Made by a program: the position numbers and the translations under genes | Shown here: positions 42,617 through 50,295 of the stretch, one piece after another | How the letters are laid out: each line of letters opens with the position of its first letter | How positions within the stretch are numbered: the first letter of the stretch is position 1 | DNA from: Chitinophaga sancti | Lineage (GTDB): Bacteria; Bacteroidota; Bacteroidia; Chitinophagales; Chitinophagaceae | Reading direction: 5' to 3' | DNA length: 64,000 bases | Assembly (NCBI RefSeq): GCF_034424315.1 | Contig: NZ_CP139972.1 | Location: forward strand, 5,394,001-5,458,000 | Notes under the pieces: generated by a model | What the model saw: the letters and a program-made list of their open reading frames with translations, nothing else | Told to the model about the DNA's origin: nothing | The model's database searches: none

Positions 42617-42655
42617 AATAAAAATTGCGAAATACGTGATCCGCACTTCGCAATT
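42617..42655 (-). terminator. Intrinsic terminator of the gldH-kinase-regulator operon
   Basis: On the - strand: AATTGCGAA, a 15-base loop, TTCGCAATT, then a T-rich run; 26 bases after the regulator stop. Confidence 0.8.
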
Positions 42656-42680
42656 AAGTATCATTTGATAGGGCAGGGGG

Positions 42681-43388
42681 CTATTCTGTAAACTTATAAC
42701 CTACGCCTCTTACCGAATGGAAATATCTGGAATTCCGGCTATCTTCTTCGAAGTACTTGCGGAAATTGAGGATAAAGTTATCAATGGTACGTGTAGTAGG
42801 ATATACGTTATAGCCCCATACAACCTGCAGGATCTTTTCCCTGGTCACCACTTCTCCTTTATTCTCGATCAGGAGTTTCAGGAGCATGGTTTCTTTCTTG
42901 CTCAGCTCATAGTGTTTGCCATCTTTGCCAATGCATTCCTGTGCGGCGAAATCGATTTGATTATCACCGAAACGATAAACGTTTGAGACACTATCCTTGT
43001 CCTGGATCTTCTTGTTTTTTAAGATCAGCTTCTCTACACGCAGCAGCAGTTCTTCGAGGTTGAAAGGCTTGGTCATGTAGTCGTCGCCTCCTTTTTTCAG
43101 GCCCAGTACGCGGTCTGCACTGCTGTTCTTGGCACTGAGGAAGAGGATGGGTACTTCATTGTTCTGGATCCGGATGTTTTCGCACACGGCGATACCATCC
43201 ATTTCCGGCAACATTATATCCAGTATGATGAGGTCGAAATACTCGTTCTTTACTGCCTTTAAAGCAGCGGTTCCATTGTCTACAGCCGTTACTTCATAGC
43301 CTTCCAGCTCCAGGTTCAGCTTGAGTGCCTCCTGAAGATTCTCTTCGTCTTCTACCAGTAGTATGGATGCTTTTGTAGCTTCCTTCAT
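42681..43388 (-). CDS. OmpR-family response regulator
   Basis: A 235-residue regulator. The receiver domain has phospho-acceptor D57 (LIILDIMLPEMDG), T/S and K at FLSAK and TKPF; the winged-helix output domain (about 138-235) ends FHSVRGVGYKFTE. It lies 40 bases after the kinase gene on the same strand, so the two form a pair. Confidence 0.95.
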   Translation of the reverse strand: MKEATKASILLVEDEENLQEALKLNLELEGYEVTAVDNGTAALKAVKNEYFDLIILDIMLPEMDGIAVCENIRIQNNEVPILFLSAKNSSADRVLGLKKGGDDYMTKPFNLEELLLRVEKLILKNKKIQDKDSVSNVYRFGDNQIDFAAQECIGKDGKHYELSKKETMLLKLLIENKGEVVTREKILQVVWGYNVYPTTRTIDNFILNFRKYFEEDSRNSRYFHSVRGVGYKFTE

Positions 43389-43428
43389 AGTTTAAATTTC
43401 GATAAGCTTAAATTACTGATAATGTAAT

Positions 43429-44445
43429 TTACGCCGTTTGTACGGAATATACCGGCCATGTGATTTCAAAACATGCTCCGGTAGGTACATTATCTTTTAC
43501 AATGATAGTTCCGCCATGCTGCTGTACGATCCTTCTGGTAAGGAAGAGGCCTAACCCGGAACCTTTGGCTTTGCGGGTGTTCTCATTACCAATGCGATAA
43601 AATTTGAGGAAGATCCTTTCCCGTTCATCAATTGGGATGCCCGGCCCTTCATCTTTCACAATTAGTCTAAGCTGGCCGGCGTTTTCCTCTAACCGTACGT
43701 CTATGACCGTATTTCTGGGTGCATATTTAGCGGCATTCTCTACCAGGTTGTTCAGCGCAATCTGTAACATGAACTTGTCACCATTCAGCCATACATCAGG
43801 CAAAATATGTGCCTGTATGGCATGTGTGGCGATTCTGCCTTTGATTTCCTTCACCCCGGTGGCTACCAGTTCGGAGAAATTGAGGTCTTCGCGAAACAGC
43901 TTATAACGGTCTGATTCCATTTGGGATGCCAGTAGTATATTATTACAGAGCTGATCGAGACGATTGGTTTCGCGAATAGTATTGTCCAGGAGTTTGAGCC
44001 GCTTTTCCTCATCCAGTCTATGTTTACGAAGCGTTTCCAGATTGAGTTTGGCGGCGGCAATGGGGGATTTTAGTTCGTGTGTTACGGCCATCATGAAGTT
44101 TTGCTGTTGCTGGGAGAGCTTCATTTGCTTGTAGATGGAGCGGTATACAAAAAAGCCACCCATTAAGATGATGGCCAGAAAAATAATTCCCTCTCCGATA
44201 AACATGACAGTACGGCGGTATTCTGTCGTTTGGATCCGTGTCAGTTCCTGTTGATATTCTACCGGGTGTGCTACACTGTCAGTTCTCAGCACCAGGTTCT
44301 GGATTTCGAAGCGGGAGATCTGTTCGCTTTGCATAAACAGGAGTACACCCCACCATACGAGTGCCAGGATCGTGTATGCAAGTACAAACAGATAAATAAC
44401 GGAAATGGCTTTCCCGTCCTGTAATTTATTGAGTAGCTTTTTCAT
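43429..44445 (-). CDS. Sensor histidine kinase (HisKA type)
   Basis: A 338-residue kinase from the Met at 44445 (MKKLLNKLQDGKAIS). Two membrane segments (about 14-36 and 80-101) bound a small periplasmic loop of some 45 residues. The H-box is MAVTHELKSPIAAAK (H123), N-box NNLVENAAKYAP, G1 DEGPGIP and G2 GSGLGLFLTRR, all intact. No HAMP domain is evident. Its start overlaps the 3' end of gldH by 20 bases; the regulator follows. Signal unknown; the small loop suggests an envelope cue. Confidence 0.93.
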   Translation of the reverse strand: MKKLLNKLQDGKAISVIYLFVLAYTILALVWWGVLLFMQSEQISRFEIQNLVLRTDSVAHPVEYQQELTRIQTTEYRRTVMFIGEGIIFLAIILMGGFFVYRSIYKQMKLSQQQQNFMMAVTHELKSPIAAAKLNLETLRKHRLDEEKRLKLLDNTIRETNRLDQLCNNILLASQMESDRYKLFREDLNFSELVATGVKEIKGRIATHAIQAHILPDVWLNGDKFMLQIALNNLVENAAKYAPRNTVIDVRLEENAGQLRLIVKDEGPGIPIDERERIFLKFYRIGNENTRKAKGSGLGLFLTRRIVQQHGGTIIVKDNVPTGACFEITWPVYSVQTA

Positions 44446-44956
44446 TGGTCCGTAAACCGGCTTTCTCCACCCGTAAGCCAACATTCATGATATCCGGAAG
44501 CGGATTTTGCCGCATGTTTTGTTCAAAAGTAAACTTATAAATTCCCGGTTTGTTCAATATCGCCTTTGTCTGAATGGGAATTCTGTGTTCATAAATGTCG
44601 TCCAGTTTATTACCCTTTACGCCATTCGGGCCACTGCCCAACCACTTTCCGTTCACATCAGCCAGGGGTAGTTCAACCCTTTGGGATACAGGCTGTTCAC
44701 CCGGAAACTGTGTATTGATCAGCAGATAGATATTACTATAGGGGTATGCATCCTTGTGGCGGATATTCACATAGATGTTATACAAATAGGCGGTATCTGC
44801 CGGTTGCAGGGTGACCTCAAATGCTGGCTTATAGTTGTAGGCCCATTCATGCCCCGGAACCTCCAGGTTCTTTTCATAGGTATCCATCTTCATTGGCTCG
44901 CAGGATGCTGCTATCAGCAACATTCCTACAGCCATCATCCGGAAGAATTTATTCAT
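44426..44956 (-). CDS. gldH: Gliding motility lipoprotein GldH
   Basis: A 176-residue lipoprotein with lipobox LIAASC (C19). The body matches GldH: TYEKNLEVPGHEWAYNYKPA, YNIYVNIRHKDAYPYSNIYL and ALNKPGIYKFTFEQNMRQNPL-type end (AILNKPGIYKFTFEQNMRQN). GldH is required for gliding in Flavobacterium and accompanies the type IX secretion machinery, but is also present in non-gliding members. Co-transcribed with yicC upstream (24 bases) and the two-component pair downstream. Confidence 0.9.
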   Translation of the reverse strand: MNKFFRMMAVGMLLIAASCEPMKMDTYEKNLEVPGHEWAYNYKPAFEVTLQPADTAYLYNIYVNIRHKDAYPYSNIYLLINTQFPGEQPVSQRVELPLADVNGKWLGSGPNGVKGNKLDDIYEHRIPIQTKAILNKPGIYKFTFEQNMRQNPLPDIMNVGLRVEKAGLRTNEKATQ

Positions 44957-44980
44957 ATACTATTGCGATACGGTTTTTTA

Positions 44981-45856
44981 TTACAGCACATTCAGCACCT
45001 GCTCCTTCGCTTTCTCCAGTTCATCTTTCATGAGCACAACCCATTGCTGGATGTTGGCATCATTAGCTTTGGAACCGGTTGTATTGATTTCACGGCCTAC
45101 TTCCTGTAACACGAATCCCAGCTTTTTACCTTTGGATGGTTCTGCTTCTTTCAGGATCTCTTTGAAGTAGCGGCAGTGGTTTTCCAGTCTTACCAGTTCT
45201 TCAGAGATGTCCAGTTTTTCTAAATAAAATATGAGTTCCTGTTCAAGGCGATTTTCGTCTATGTTCTCTTTGCCTACGTATTCCGCCAGCAGAGATTCCA
45301 GTCTGGTTCTTACCCTGTCTTTACGCTGAGGATCCAGTTCTCTTACCTTAACGGTGTAGTTTTCAATATTCTCTATGCGTGTGAGCAGGTCTGCTGCCAG
45401 TACCTGGCCTTCGTCGAGACGATGTGCATCGAGGTCGGAGATAGCCTGTTGCAGGGCCTTTTCAACTTCTAACCATTCGTCTTCAGAGATCTGCTCATTC
45501 GCAGGACTTACTACTTCAGGAAGTTTCATCAGCACATTGAGCATATCTTCTTTAGGCAGTTTCAGTTCATCGGCCAGGGTAGTAATAGACTGATGGTAGA
45601 ACTTTGCCAGATCTGTATTAATGACCACCGGGCGGTTTGCTCCGTTCTGCCTGATATTAACACTGGCATCCAGCGTGCCACGTACTAACGTTTGCTGCAG
45701 CTGATTGCGTATATCAAACTCGTAGGGCTTTAACAACGGGGAAATTTTCAGGTTGACTTCAAACTGTTTTCCATTCAGTGATTTTATTTCTACCACCATT
45801 GTTGTCTCTCCCCGGGTTATTTCAGCCCGTCCGAAGCCGGTCATTGATTTCAGCAT
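44981..45856 (-). CDS. yicC: YicC/YloC-family endoribonuclease
   Basis: A 291-residue protein with the N-terminal signature LKSMTGFGRAEI, the central acidic helical region and the C-terminal GKKLGFVLQEVGREINTTGSKANDANIQ. YicC has been described as an endoribonuclease family. Likely first gene of the - strand operon yicC-gldH-kinase-regulator; the pseudouridine synthase gene is 63 bases upstream on the same strand. Confidence 0.93.
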   Translation of the reverse strand: MLKSMTGFGRAEITRGETTMVVEIKSLNGKQFEVNLKISPLLKPYEFDIRNQLQQTLVRGTLDASVNIRQNGANRPVVINTDLAKFYHQSITTLADELKLPKEDMLNVLMKLPEVVSPANEQISEDEWLEVEKALQQAISDLDAHRLDEGQVLAADLLTRIENIENYTVKVRELDPQRKDRVRTRLESLLAEYVGKENIDENRLEQELIFYLEKLDISEELVRLENHCRYFKEILKEAEPSKGKKLGFVLQEVGREINTTGSKANDANIQQWVVLMKDELEKAKEQVLNVL

Positions 45857-45919
45857 AATAGAGATTTGTAAGCAACAAACCTACCTAAATTAGCCCAAAG
45901 CGCAAAGAATCGTTCAAGA

Positions 45920-46510
45920 TCAGGCTTTAAAGAGCAGGTCGTAGAGCTCCTGTTTACTGTATTCCTTCATATCGCCCGGCTGCAAACCAGCGACAGTAGC
46001 CTTACCTATACGGTAACGTATAAGTCTCAACGTTGGAAACCCCACAGCTGCGGTCATTTTTCTCACCTGCCTGTTCTTCCCCTCCTTCAGCGACAATTTT
46101 ATCCAGGGAGCAGGTATGCTCTTACGGAAACGGATTGGAGGGTTGCGCTCAGGCACAGCAGGATCTTCCTCAAAAAGGCTCGCCCTGCAGGGCCGGGTTT
46201 TATACATCTTACCATCTATATTGATAGATACCCCCTGGCTCAACTGCAGAATAGCTGTATCGGTCACAGCACCATCTACCTGTACCCAATATTCCCGCTC
46301 ATGGGCAAATTTTGGATCAAGCAGCCGGTGATTGAGTGCCTTATCATTGGTCAGGACCAGGAGACCTTCACTGTCGTAATCCAGGCGACCTACCGGGTAG
46401 ACATCCGAAGGAACCTTAAAAAAATCTCCCAGGCTGGCTTTTCCTTCTTCTTTGCCGAAACGGGTAAGTACCTGGAATGGTTTATATATTATATAATAAT
46501 TAAATGCCAT
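45920..46510 (-). CDS. rluE: Pseudouridine synthase, RluE/RsuA family
   Basis: A 196-residue RNA pseudouridine synthase without an S4 domain. The catalytic Asp is D44 in PVGRLDYDSEGLLVLTND; the C-terminal EGKNRQVRKMTAAVGFPTLRLIRYRIG is typical. Absence of S4 and overall size point to RluE (23S rRNA U2457 in Escherichia coli) rather than RsuA or RluB. Divergent from the Crp/Fnr regulator. Confidence 0.9.
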   Translation of the reverse strand: MAFNYYIIYKPFQVLTRFGKEEGKASLGDFFKVPSDVYPVGRLDYDSEGLLVLTNDKALNHRLLDPKFAHEREYWVQVDGAVTDTAILQLSQGVSINIDGKMYKTRPCRASLFEEDPAVPERNPPIRFRKSIPAPWIKLSLKEGKNRQVRKMTAAVGFPTLRLIRYRIGKATVAGLQPGDMKEYSKQELYDLLFKA

Positions 46511-46561
46511 AAGGACTGCGCAGTGATGCGATTTTTTGCAGGTTTTAATCTACTAAATTAG

Positions 46562-46569
46562 TAATTTTG
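46562..46569 (+). promoter_or_regulatory. TAATTTTG promoter element of the Crp/Fnr gene
   Basis: Exact TAnnTTTG, 13 bases before the ATG at 46583. Confidence 0.6.
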
Positions 46570-46582
46570 AAGATCGAATACT

Positions 46583-47293
46583 ATGTGTACGCCTTTCCAT
46601 AATGCCTCGTGTATGAACTGTCAGGACCGCTTTGGATCAATTTTGTTCAAAGCGGAGAAGTGCAATCTGGAAGAGATAGACGCCGCCAAGGTATGCTCCA
46701 CCTATAAAAAAGGGGAAGTAGTATTCCAGGAAGGCACCTATCCCTTCGGCATTTACTGCGTAAATACGGGCAAAATTAAGCTCTCTCATTCCGGAGATGA
46801 TGGCCGCGAACAGATCGTCAGGCTGGCTAAGCCAGGTGACATCATCGGCTACAAGGCACTTCTATCCGCGGAAAGGTATACTGCTTCTGCTATTGCACTC
46901 GATGACTCCTCCGTGTGCTTTATTCCCAAAGACCTGTTTATGAGCATCCTGCAAAAAGATGCGAACCTCTCTTTTGAAATGATGCGCATCATTGCCAGCG
47001 AGCTGCGTAAGGCAGAAACCAAGATCACCCACCTGGCCCAGAAACCAGTGAGGGAAAGACTGGCCGAAACCCTTTTATTTATCAAAGAAACTTATGGTGT
47101 AGAACAGGATGGCACCACCCTCAATGTGCGCCTGAGCCGTGAAGAAATAGCTAACCTGGTAGGCACCGCCACCGAATCGGCCATCCGCCTGCTTTCTGAA
47201 TTTAAAAAAGACGGGCTGATCGAGCTCCAGGGCAAGAAAATCCGCCTGCTCAACCTGGAAGAAATCACCCGCACCGCCAACTTACAGGACTAA
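46583..47293 (+). CDS. Crp/Fnr-family transcription regulator, Cys-rich N-terminus
   Basis: A 236-residue regulator with a cyclic-nucleotide-binding fold (about 30-150; GEVVFQEGTYPFGIYCVNTGKIKL) and a C-terminal Crp-type helix-turn-helix (SREEIANLVGTATESAIRLLSEF), which has the Glu and Arg used to read TTGAT/TGTGA half sites. Cys at 2, 10, 13, 27 and 38 precede the core, so an oxygen-sensing iron-sulfur cluster as in Fnr is possible; spacing differs from Escherichia coli Fnr. It lies immediately before the cbb3 oxidase block, whose promoters carry Fnr-like dyads, and is its probable regulator. Confidence 0.9.
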   Translation: MCTPFHNASCMNCQDRFGSILFKAEKCNLEEIDAAKVCSTYKKGEVVFQEGTYPFGIYCVNTGKIKLSHSGDDGREQIVRLAKPGDIIGYKALLSAERYTASAIALDDSSVCFIPKDLFMSILQKDANLSFEMMRIIASELRKAETKITHLAQKPVRERLAETLLFIKETYGVEQDGTTLNVRLSREEIANLVGTATESAIRLLSEFKKDGLIELQGKKIRLLNLEEITRTANLQD

Positions 47294-47345
47294 TTATCAC
47301 CGTCCTGTCATTTCCCTTATTTCCTGATTGTTGTCACCCGCGTTC

Positions 47346-47359
47346 TTGACTTTTGTCAT
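47346..47359 (+). promoter_or_regulatory. Fnr-type dyad at about -42 of the ccoI promoter
   Basis: TTGAC-TTTT-GTCAT differs from the ideal inverted repeat by one base. Its centre (47352.5) is about 42 bases before the start expected from TATTTTTG at 47382-47389, the standard position for a class II Crp/Fnr activator. No TTG -33 element is present, in keeping with activator dependence. Confidence 0.65.
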
Positions 47360-47381
47360 TTTTCCCCCTTCCCATTGCCGG

Positions 47382-47389
47382 TATTTTTG
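47382..47389 (+). promoter_or_regulatory. TATTTTTG promoter element of ccoI
   Basis: Exact TAnnTTTG, 16 bases before the ccoI ATG at 47406. Confidence 0.6.
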
Positions 47390-47405
47390 CACCAAATCCT
47401 TTATC

Positions 47406-49805
47406 ATGGCTACATTTACTGCCGTTCCCGGTGTAGAGGTGGAGTGCGAACATTGCGGAGAGGCCTGTGCTGACACTACCATTGTTATTGGGGATAAGAT
47501 CTTTTGTTGTCAGGGATGTAAACTGGTGTACGAACTGCTCAATGAGAATGACCTTTGTGAATACTATAATCTAAATAATAAACCCGGACTTGCTCAAAGA
47601 ATTCCTGTGAGGAAGGACAAATTTGCCTTTCTGGAAGATAGTAAGATCCAGCAGCAACTGCTTCAGTACCGGGATGATGAATATACGCACATCACTTTTT
47701 ACATTCCACATATACATTGCAGCTCCTGCCTCTGGTTGCTGGAGAACCTGCACAAACTGGATAAGGGGGTTGAAAGTGTAACGGTGACCTTTACCCGTAA
47801 AGAAGCCCGTATTGTATACCGCCAGTCAGAAACTACCCTCCGGCACATTGCTGAAATACTGACCAGCATCGGCTACGAACCTTATATCAGCCTGCAGGAC
47901 ATGCAGAAAAAGAAACCCCGCGTTCAGCGGGATCTGATCTACCGGCTTGGAGTGGCCGGTTTTTGCTTTGGTAATATAATGATGCTCAGTTTCCCTGAGT
48001 ACTTTGGTAACTACGGTTATTCCGATGCGAAAATGAATGTAGTGTTCAGGATGCTGAATGTGAGTCTTTCACTGCCGGTATTCTTTTACAGTGCACAGGT
48101 ATTTTTCAAGTCAGCGTGGAGCGGCCTCAAAACAGGTTTCCTGAATATTGATGCGCCTATCGTTTTAGCCATCGTAGTCACTTTTGTGCGCAGCCTGGTC
48201 GATGTGATCTCAGGCACAGGCTCCGGTTATTTCGACTCCATGACCGGTATTGTGTTTTTCATGCTGATAGGCAGGGTACTGCAGGACAAGACTTACCAGG
48301 GTTTATCATTCGACAGGGATTATACCTCTTATTTCCCGTTAGCCATTACAATTATAAAAGATGGAAAGGAAGTGCCTACCGCACTTCCTGACATCAAAGT
48401 AAATGATACCTTACTCATACACGACAATGAGCTGATACCTGCAGATGGTATCCTGGTAAAAGGATCAGCGCTCGTAGACTACAGCTTTGTTACCGGGGAA
48501 TCGGTTCCCGTGAGCAAATCGATTGGCGAGATTGTGTATGCAGGAGGTAAACAATTAGAAGGGAACATCGAAATTCTGACGATTAAGGAAGTAGCACAAA
48601 GCTACCTGACCAGTCTCTGGAACAGGGATGAGCTGAAGCAGAAAACGACCCGTCAGGAATCATTTATTCACCTGGTGGCACGCAACTTTACCTGGATCCT
48701 GCTGGCAATTGCTGCATTATCTGCCCTTTACTGGTGGAAATTTGATCATACCAGGATCTGGCCGGCAGCCACTTCCATCCTGATAGTAGCCTGTCCGTGT
48801 ACATTATTATTAGCCGCTTCTTTTACCAATGGTCATATTCTCCGTATACTAAGCAGGTCTAAATTATACCTGCGCAATGCGGGTGCTATTGAAAGAATGG
48901 CTGGTATTACAGACATTGTATTTGATAAAACAGGTACCCTGACAGGCAACAAAGATATTCCCGTTACCTGGCATGGTCCTACACTCTCCAGGGCGCAGAT
49001 CATGAGTATTGCCTCTGTGGCAGCTCAATCTACCCACCCATTGAGTAAGCTGATCAGCGCATTTTATCACAATATTCCCAGGGTAGCTGTCAGCGGCTTT
49101 AAAACCACCACAGGTATGGGCATCAGCGCATACATCCAGGAAGAATCTGTGCTGTTAGGGAATGCAACATTTACCGGTACACGAACAGTTGCTAACCACA
49201 ACGACGGCAGTATCGTATATGTGGCTATCAATGAGCAGCCACTGGGGTATTTCCTGATCGGTAACCAATACCGTGAAGGGATCAGCACCCTCCTGCAGAG
49301 CCTGAAAACAAAGGGCTACAGCCTGTCACTGCTCTCCGGCGACAACGACAGGGAGGCGGACTACCTGAGATCATTGATGGGAGAGGGTGCCACGCTCCGC
49401 TTTACACAACAACCACAAGACAAACTAAACTACATACTGGACCTGCAAACGAAGGGCAGACGTGTGCTGATGATTGGTGACGGTCTCAACGACGCAGGGG
49501 CACTGAAACAGAGCGATGTAGGTATTTCATTAACAGAAGACAGCAACAACTTTACGCCCGCCAGCGACGGGATTTTAGAGGCAGGACAACTGACGAGATT
49601 GCCGAAGTTTATCAGGATCTGTATAGCGAATAAAAGGATCATTGTGATCAGCTTTATCATATCACTGATCTATAACGTGATCGGGTTGTCATTTGCAGTG
49701 CAGGGTTTACTATCACCGCTCACAGCGGCTATCCTGATGCCTGCGAACTCTATCAGCATGATTTTACTCTCATATGGCCTGAGCGAATGGGCCGACAGAC
49801 GCTAA
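47406..49805 (+). CDS. ccoI: Copper-type P1B ATPase for cbb3 oxidase assembly (CcoI/FixI)
   Basis: Inner-membrane copper exporter that feeds the cbb3 oxidase. From MATFTAVPGVEVECEHCGEA the protein is 799 residues: a Cys-rich N-terminal zinc-ribbon-like part (C14, C17, C34, C35, C38), a heavy-metal-associated domain with HCSSC (C105, C108), membrane segments, the transport motif CPC at 463-465, the phosphorylated D507 in DKTGTLTGN, and GDGLNDAGALKQSDVGIS. The N-terminal Cys-rich block plus HMA is the CcoI layout. The start at 47406 follows the promoter; an earlier frame start is not needed. It leads the cco genes. Confidence 0.93.
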   Translation: MATFTAVPGVEVECEHCGEACADTTIVIGDKIFCCQGCKLVYELLNENDLCEYYNLNNKPGLAQRIPVRKDKFAFLEDSKIQQQLLQYRDDEYTHITFYIPHIHCSSCLWLLENLHKLDKGVESVTVTFTRKEARIVYRQSETTLRHIAEILTSIGYEPYISLQDMQKKKPRVQRDLIYRLGVAGFCFGNIMMLSFPEYFGNYGYSDAKMNVVFRMLNVSLSLPVFFYSAQVFFKSAWSGLKTGFLNIDAPIVLAIVVTFVRSLVDVISGTGSGYFDSMTGIVFFMLIGRVLQDKTYQGLSFDRDYTSYFPLAITIIKDGKEVPTALPDIKVNDTLLIHDNELIPADGILVKGSALVDYSFVTGESVPVSKSIGEIVYAGGKQLEGNIEILTIKEVAQSYLTSLWNRDELKQKTTRQESFIHLVARNFTWILLAIAALSALYWWKFDHTRIWPAATSILIVACPCTLLLAASFTNGHILRILSRSKLYLRNAGAIERMAGITDIVFDKTGTLTGNKDIPVTWHGPTLSRAQIMSIASVAAQSTHPLSKLISAFYHNIPRVAVSGFKTTTGMGISAYIQEESVLLGNATFTGTRTVANHNDGSIVYVAINEQPLGYFLIGNQYREGISTLLQSLKTKGYSLSLLSGDNDREADYLRSLMGEGATLRFTQQPQDKLNYILDLQTKGRRVLMIGDGLNDAGALKQSDVGISLTEDSNNFTPASDGILEAGQLTRLPKFIRICIANKRIIVISFIISLIYNVIGLSFAVQGLLSPLTAAILMPANSISMILLSYGLSEWADRR

Positions 49806-49903
49806 AAAACAGGCCATTACCTTATTATAATACCTGCTCATTACCCCTGGGGTGACGGGCGGGTTTCTTAAGGTTCTCCAGATCAATTTCTTAAAGCAGG
49901 ATA

Positions 49904-49949
49904 CTGCTCAAGGGGTGCACTGATTTATATCAGCGAATTCCTTGAGCAG
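49904..49949 (+). promoter_or_regulatory. 46-bp nested dyad before ccoS (Fnr-like core)
   Basis: Perfect 10-bp outer arms (CTGCTCAAGG at 49904-49913, complement at 49940-49949) share their exact centre (49926.5) with an inner perfect dyad CTGAT-TTAT-ATCAG (49920-49933), which has Fnr-box geometry. The 6-base segments between arms are not complementary. The centre is about 65 bases before the start expected from TAGCTTTG at 49978-49985. Most likely a regulator site with two nested dyads; as RNA or extruded DNA it could also fold. Confidence 0.7.
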
Positions 49950-49977
49950 CATCATCGTTGCCGCAACCGTAGTAGGC

Positions 49978-49985
49978 TAGCTTTG
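49978..49985 (+). promoter_or_regulatory. TAGCTTTG promoter element of ccoS-ccoNOQP
   Basis: Exact TAnnTTTG with TTG at 49958-49960, 17 bases upstream. ccoS starts 25 bases downstream. Confidence 0.65.
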
Positions 49986-50010
49986 TTCATGGAAATTAAA
50001 ACAACTCACC

Positions 50011-50232
50011 ATGAGCGTGATCATTTTATTACTAGGAGCCAGTCTACTGGTAGCGCTATGTTTCCTGGCGGCCTTTATATGGTCGGTGCGAAGCGGACAG
50101 TTTGAAGATCATTTCTCGCCGGCCCATCGAATTCTTTTTGAGCACAAGCCAACCGAACGCGCCAGCGGATCTACACCAGCAACACCTTGTAACAACAACA
50201 GCACTGCCACTCCACCGAATTGCAAGCAATAA
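50011..50232 (+). CDS. ccoS: Cbb3-type oxidase assembly protein CcoS
   Basis: A 73-residue single-span membrane protein (VIILLLGASLLVALCFLAAFIWSV) followed by the typical RSGQFEDHFSPAHRILFE stretch. CcoS is needed for insertion of cofactors into the cbb3 oxidase. The Thr/Pro/Asn-rich tail after residue 48 is variable. First gene after the nested-dyad promoter, 63 bases before ccoNO. Confidence 0.93.
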   Translation: MSVIILLLGASLLVALCFLAAFIWSVRSGQFEDHFSPAHRILFEHKPTERASGSTPATPCNNNSTATPPNCKQ

Positions 50233-50295
50233 GTAATCAGCAACAGGAAGTTTAATTTTTTCTACGATCAACTCGTCATCCGTAATCGCACAAAT

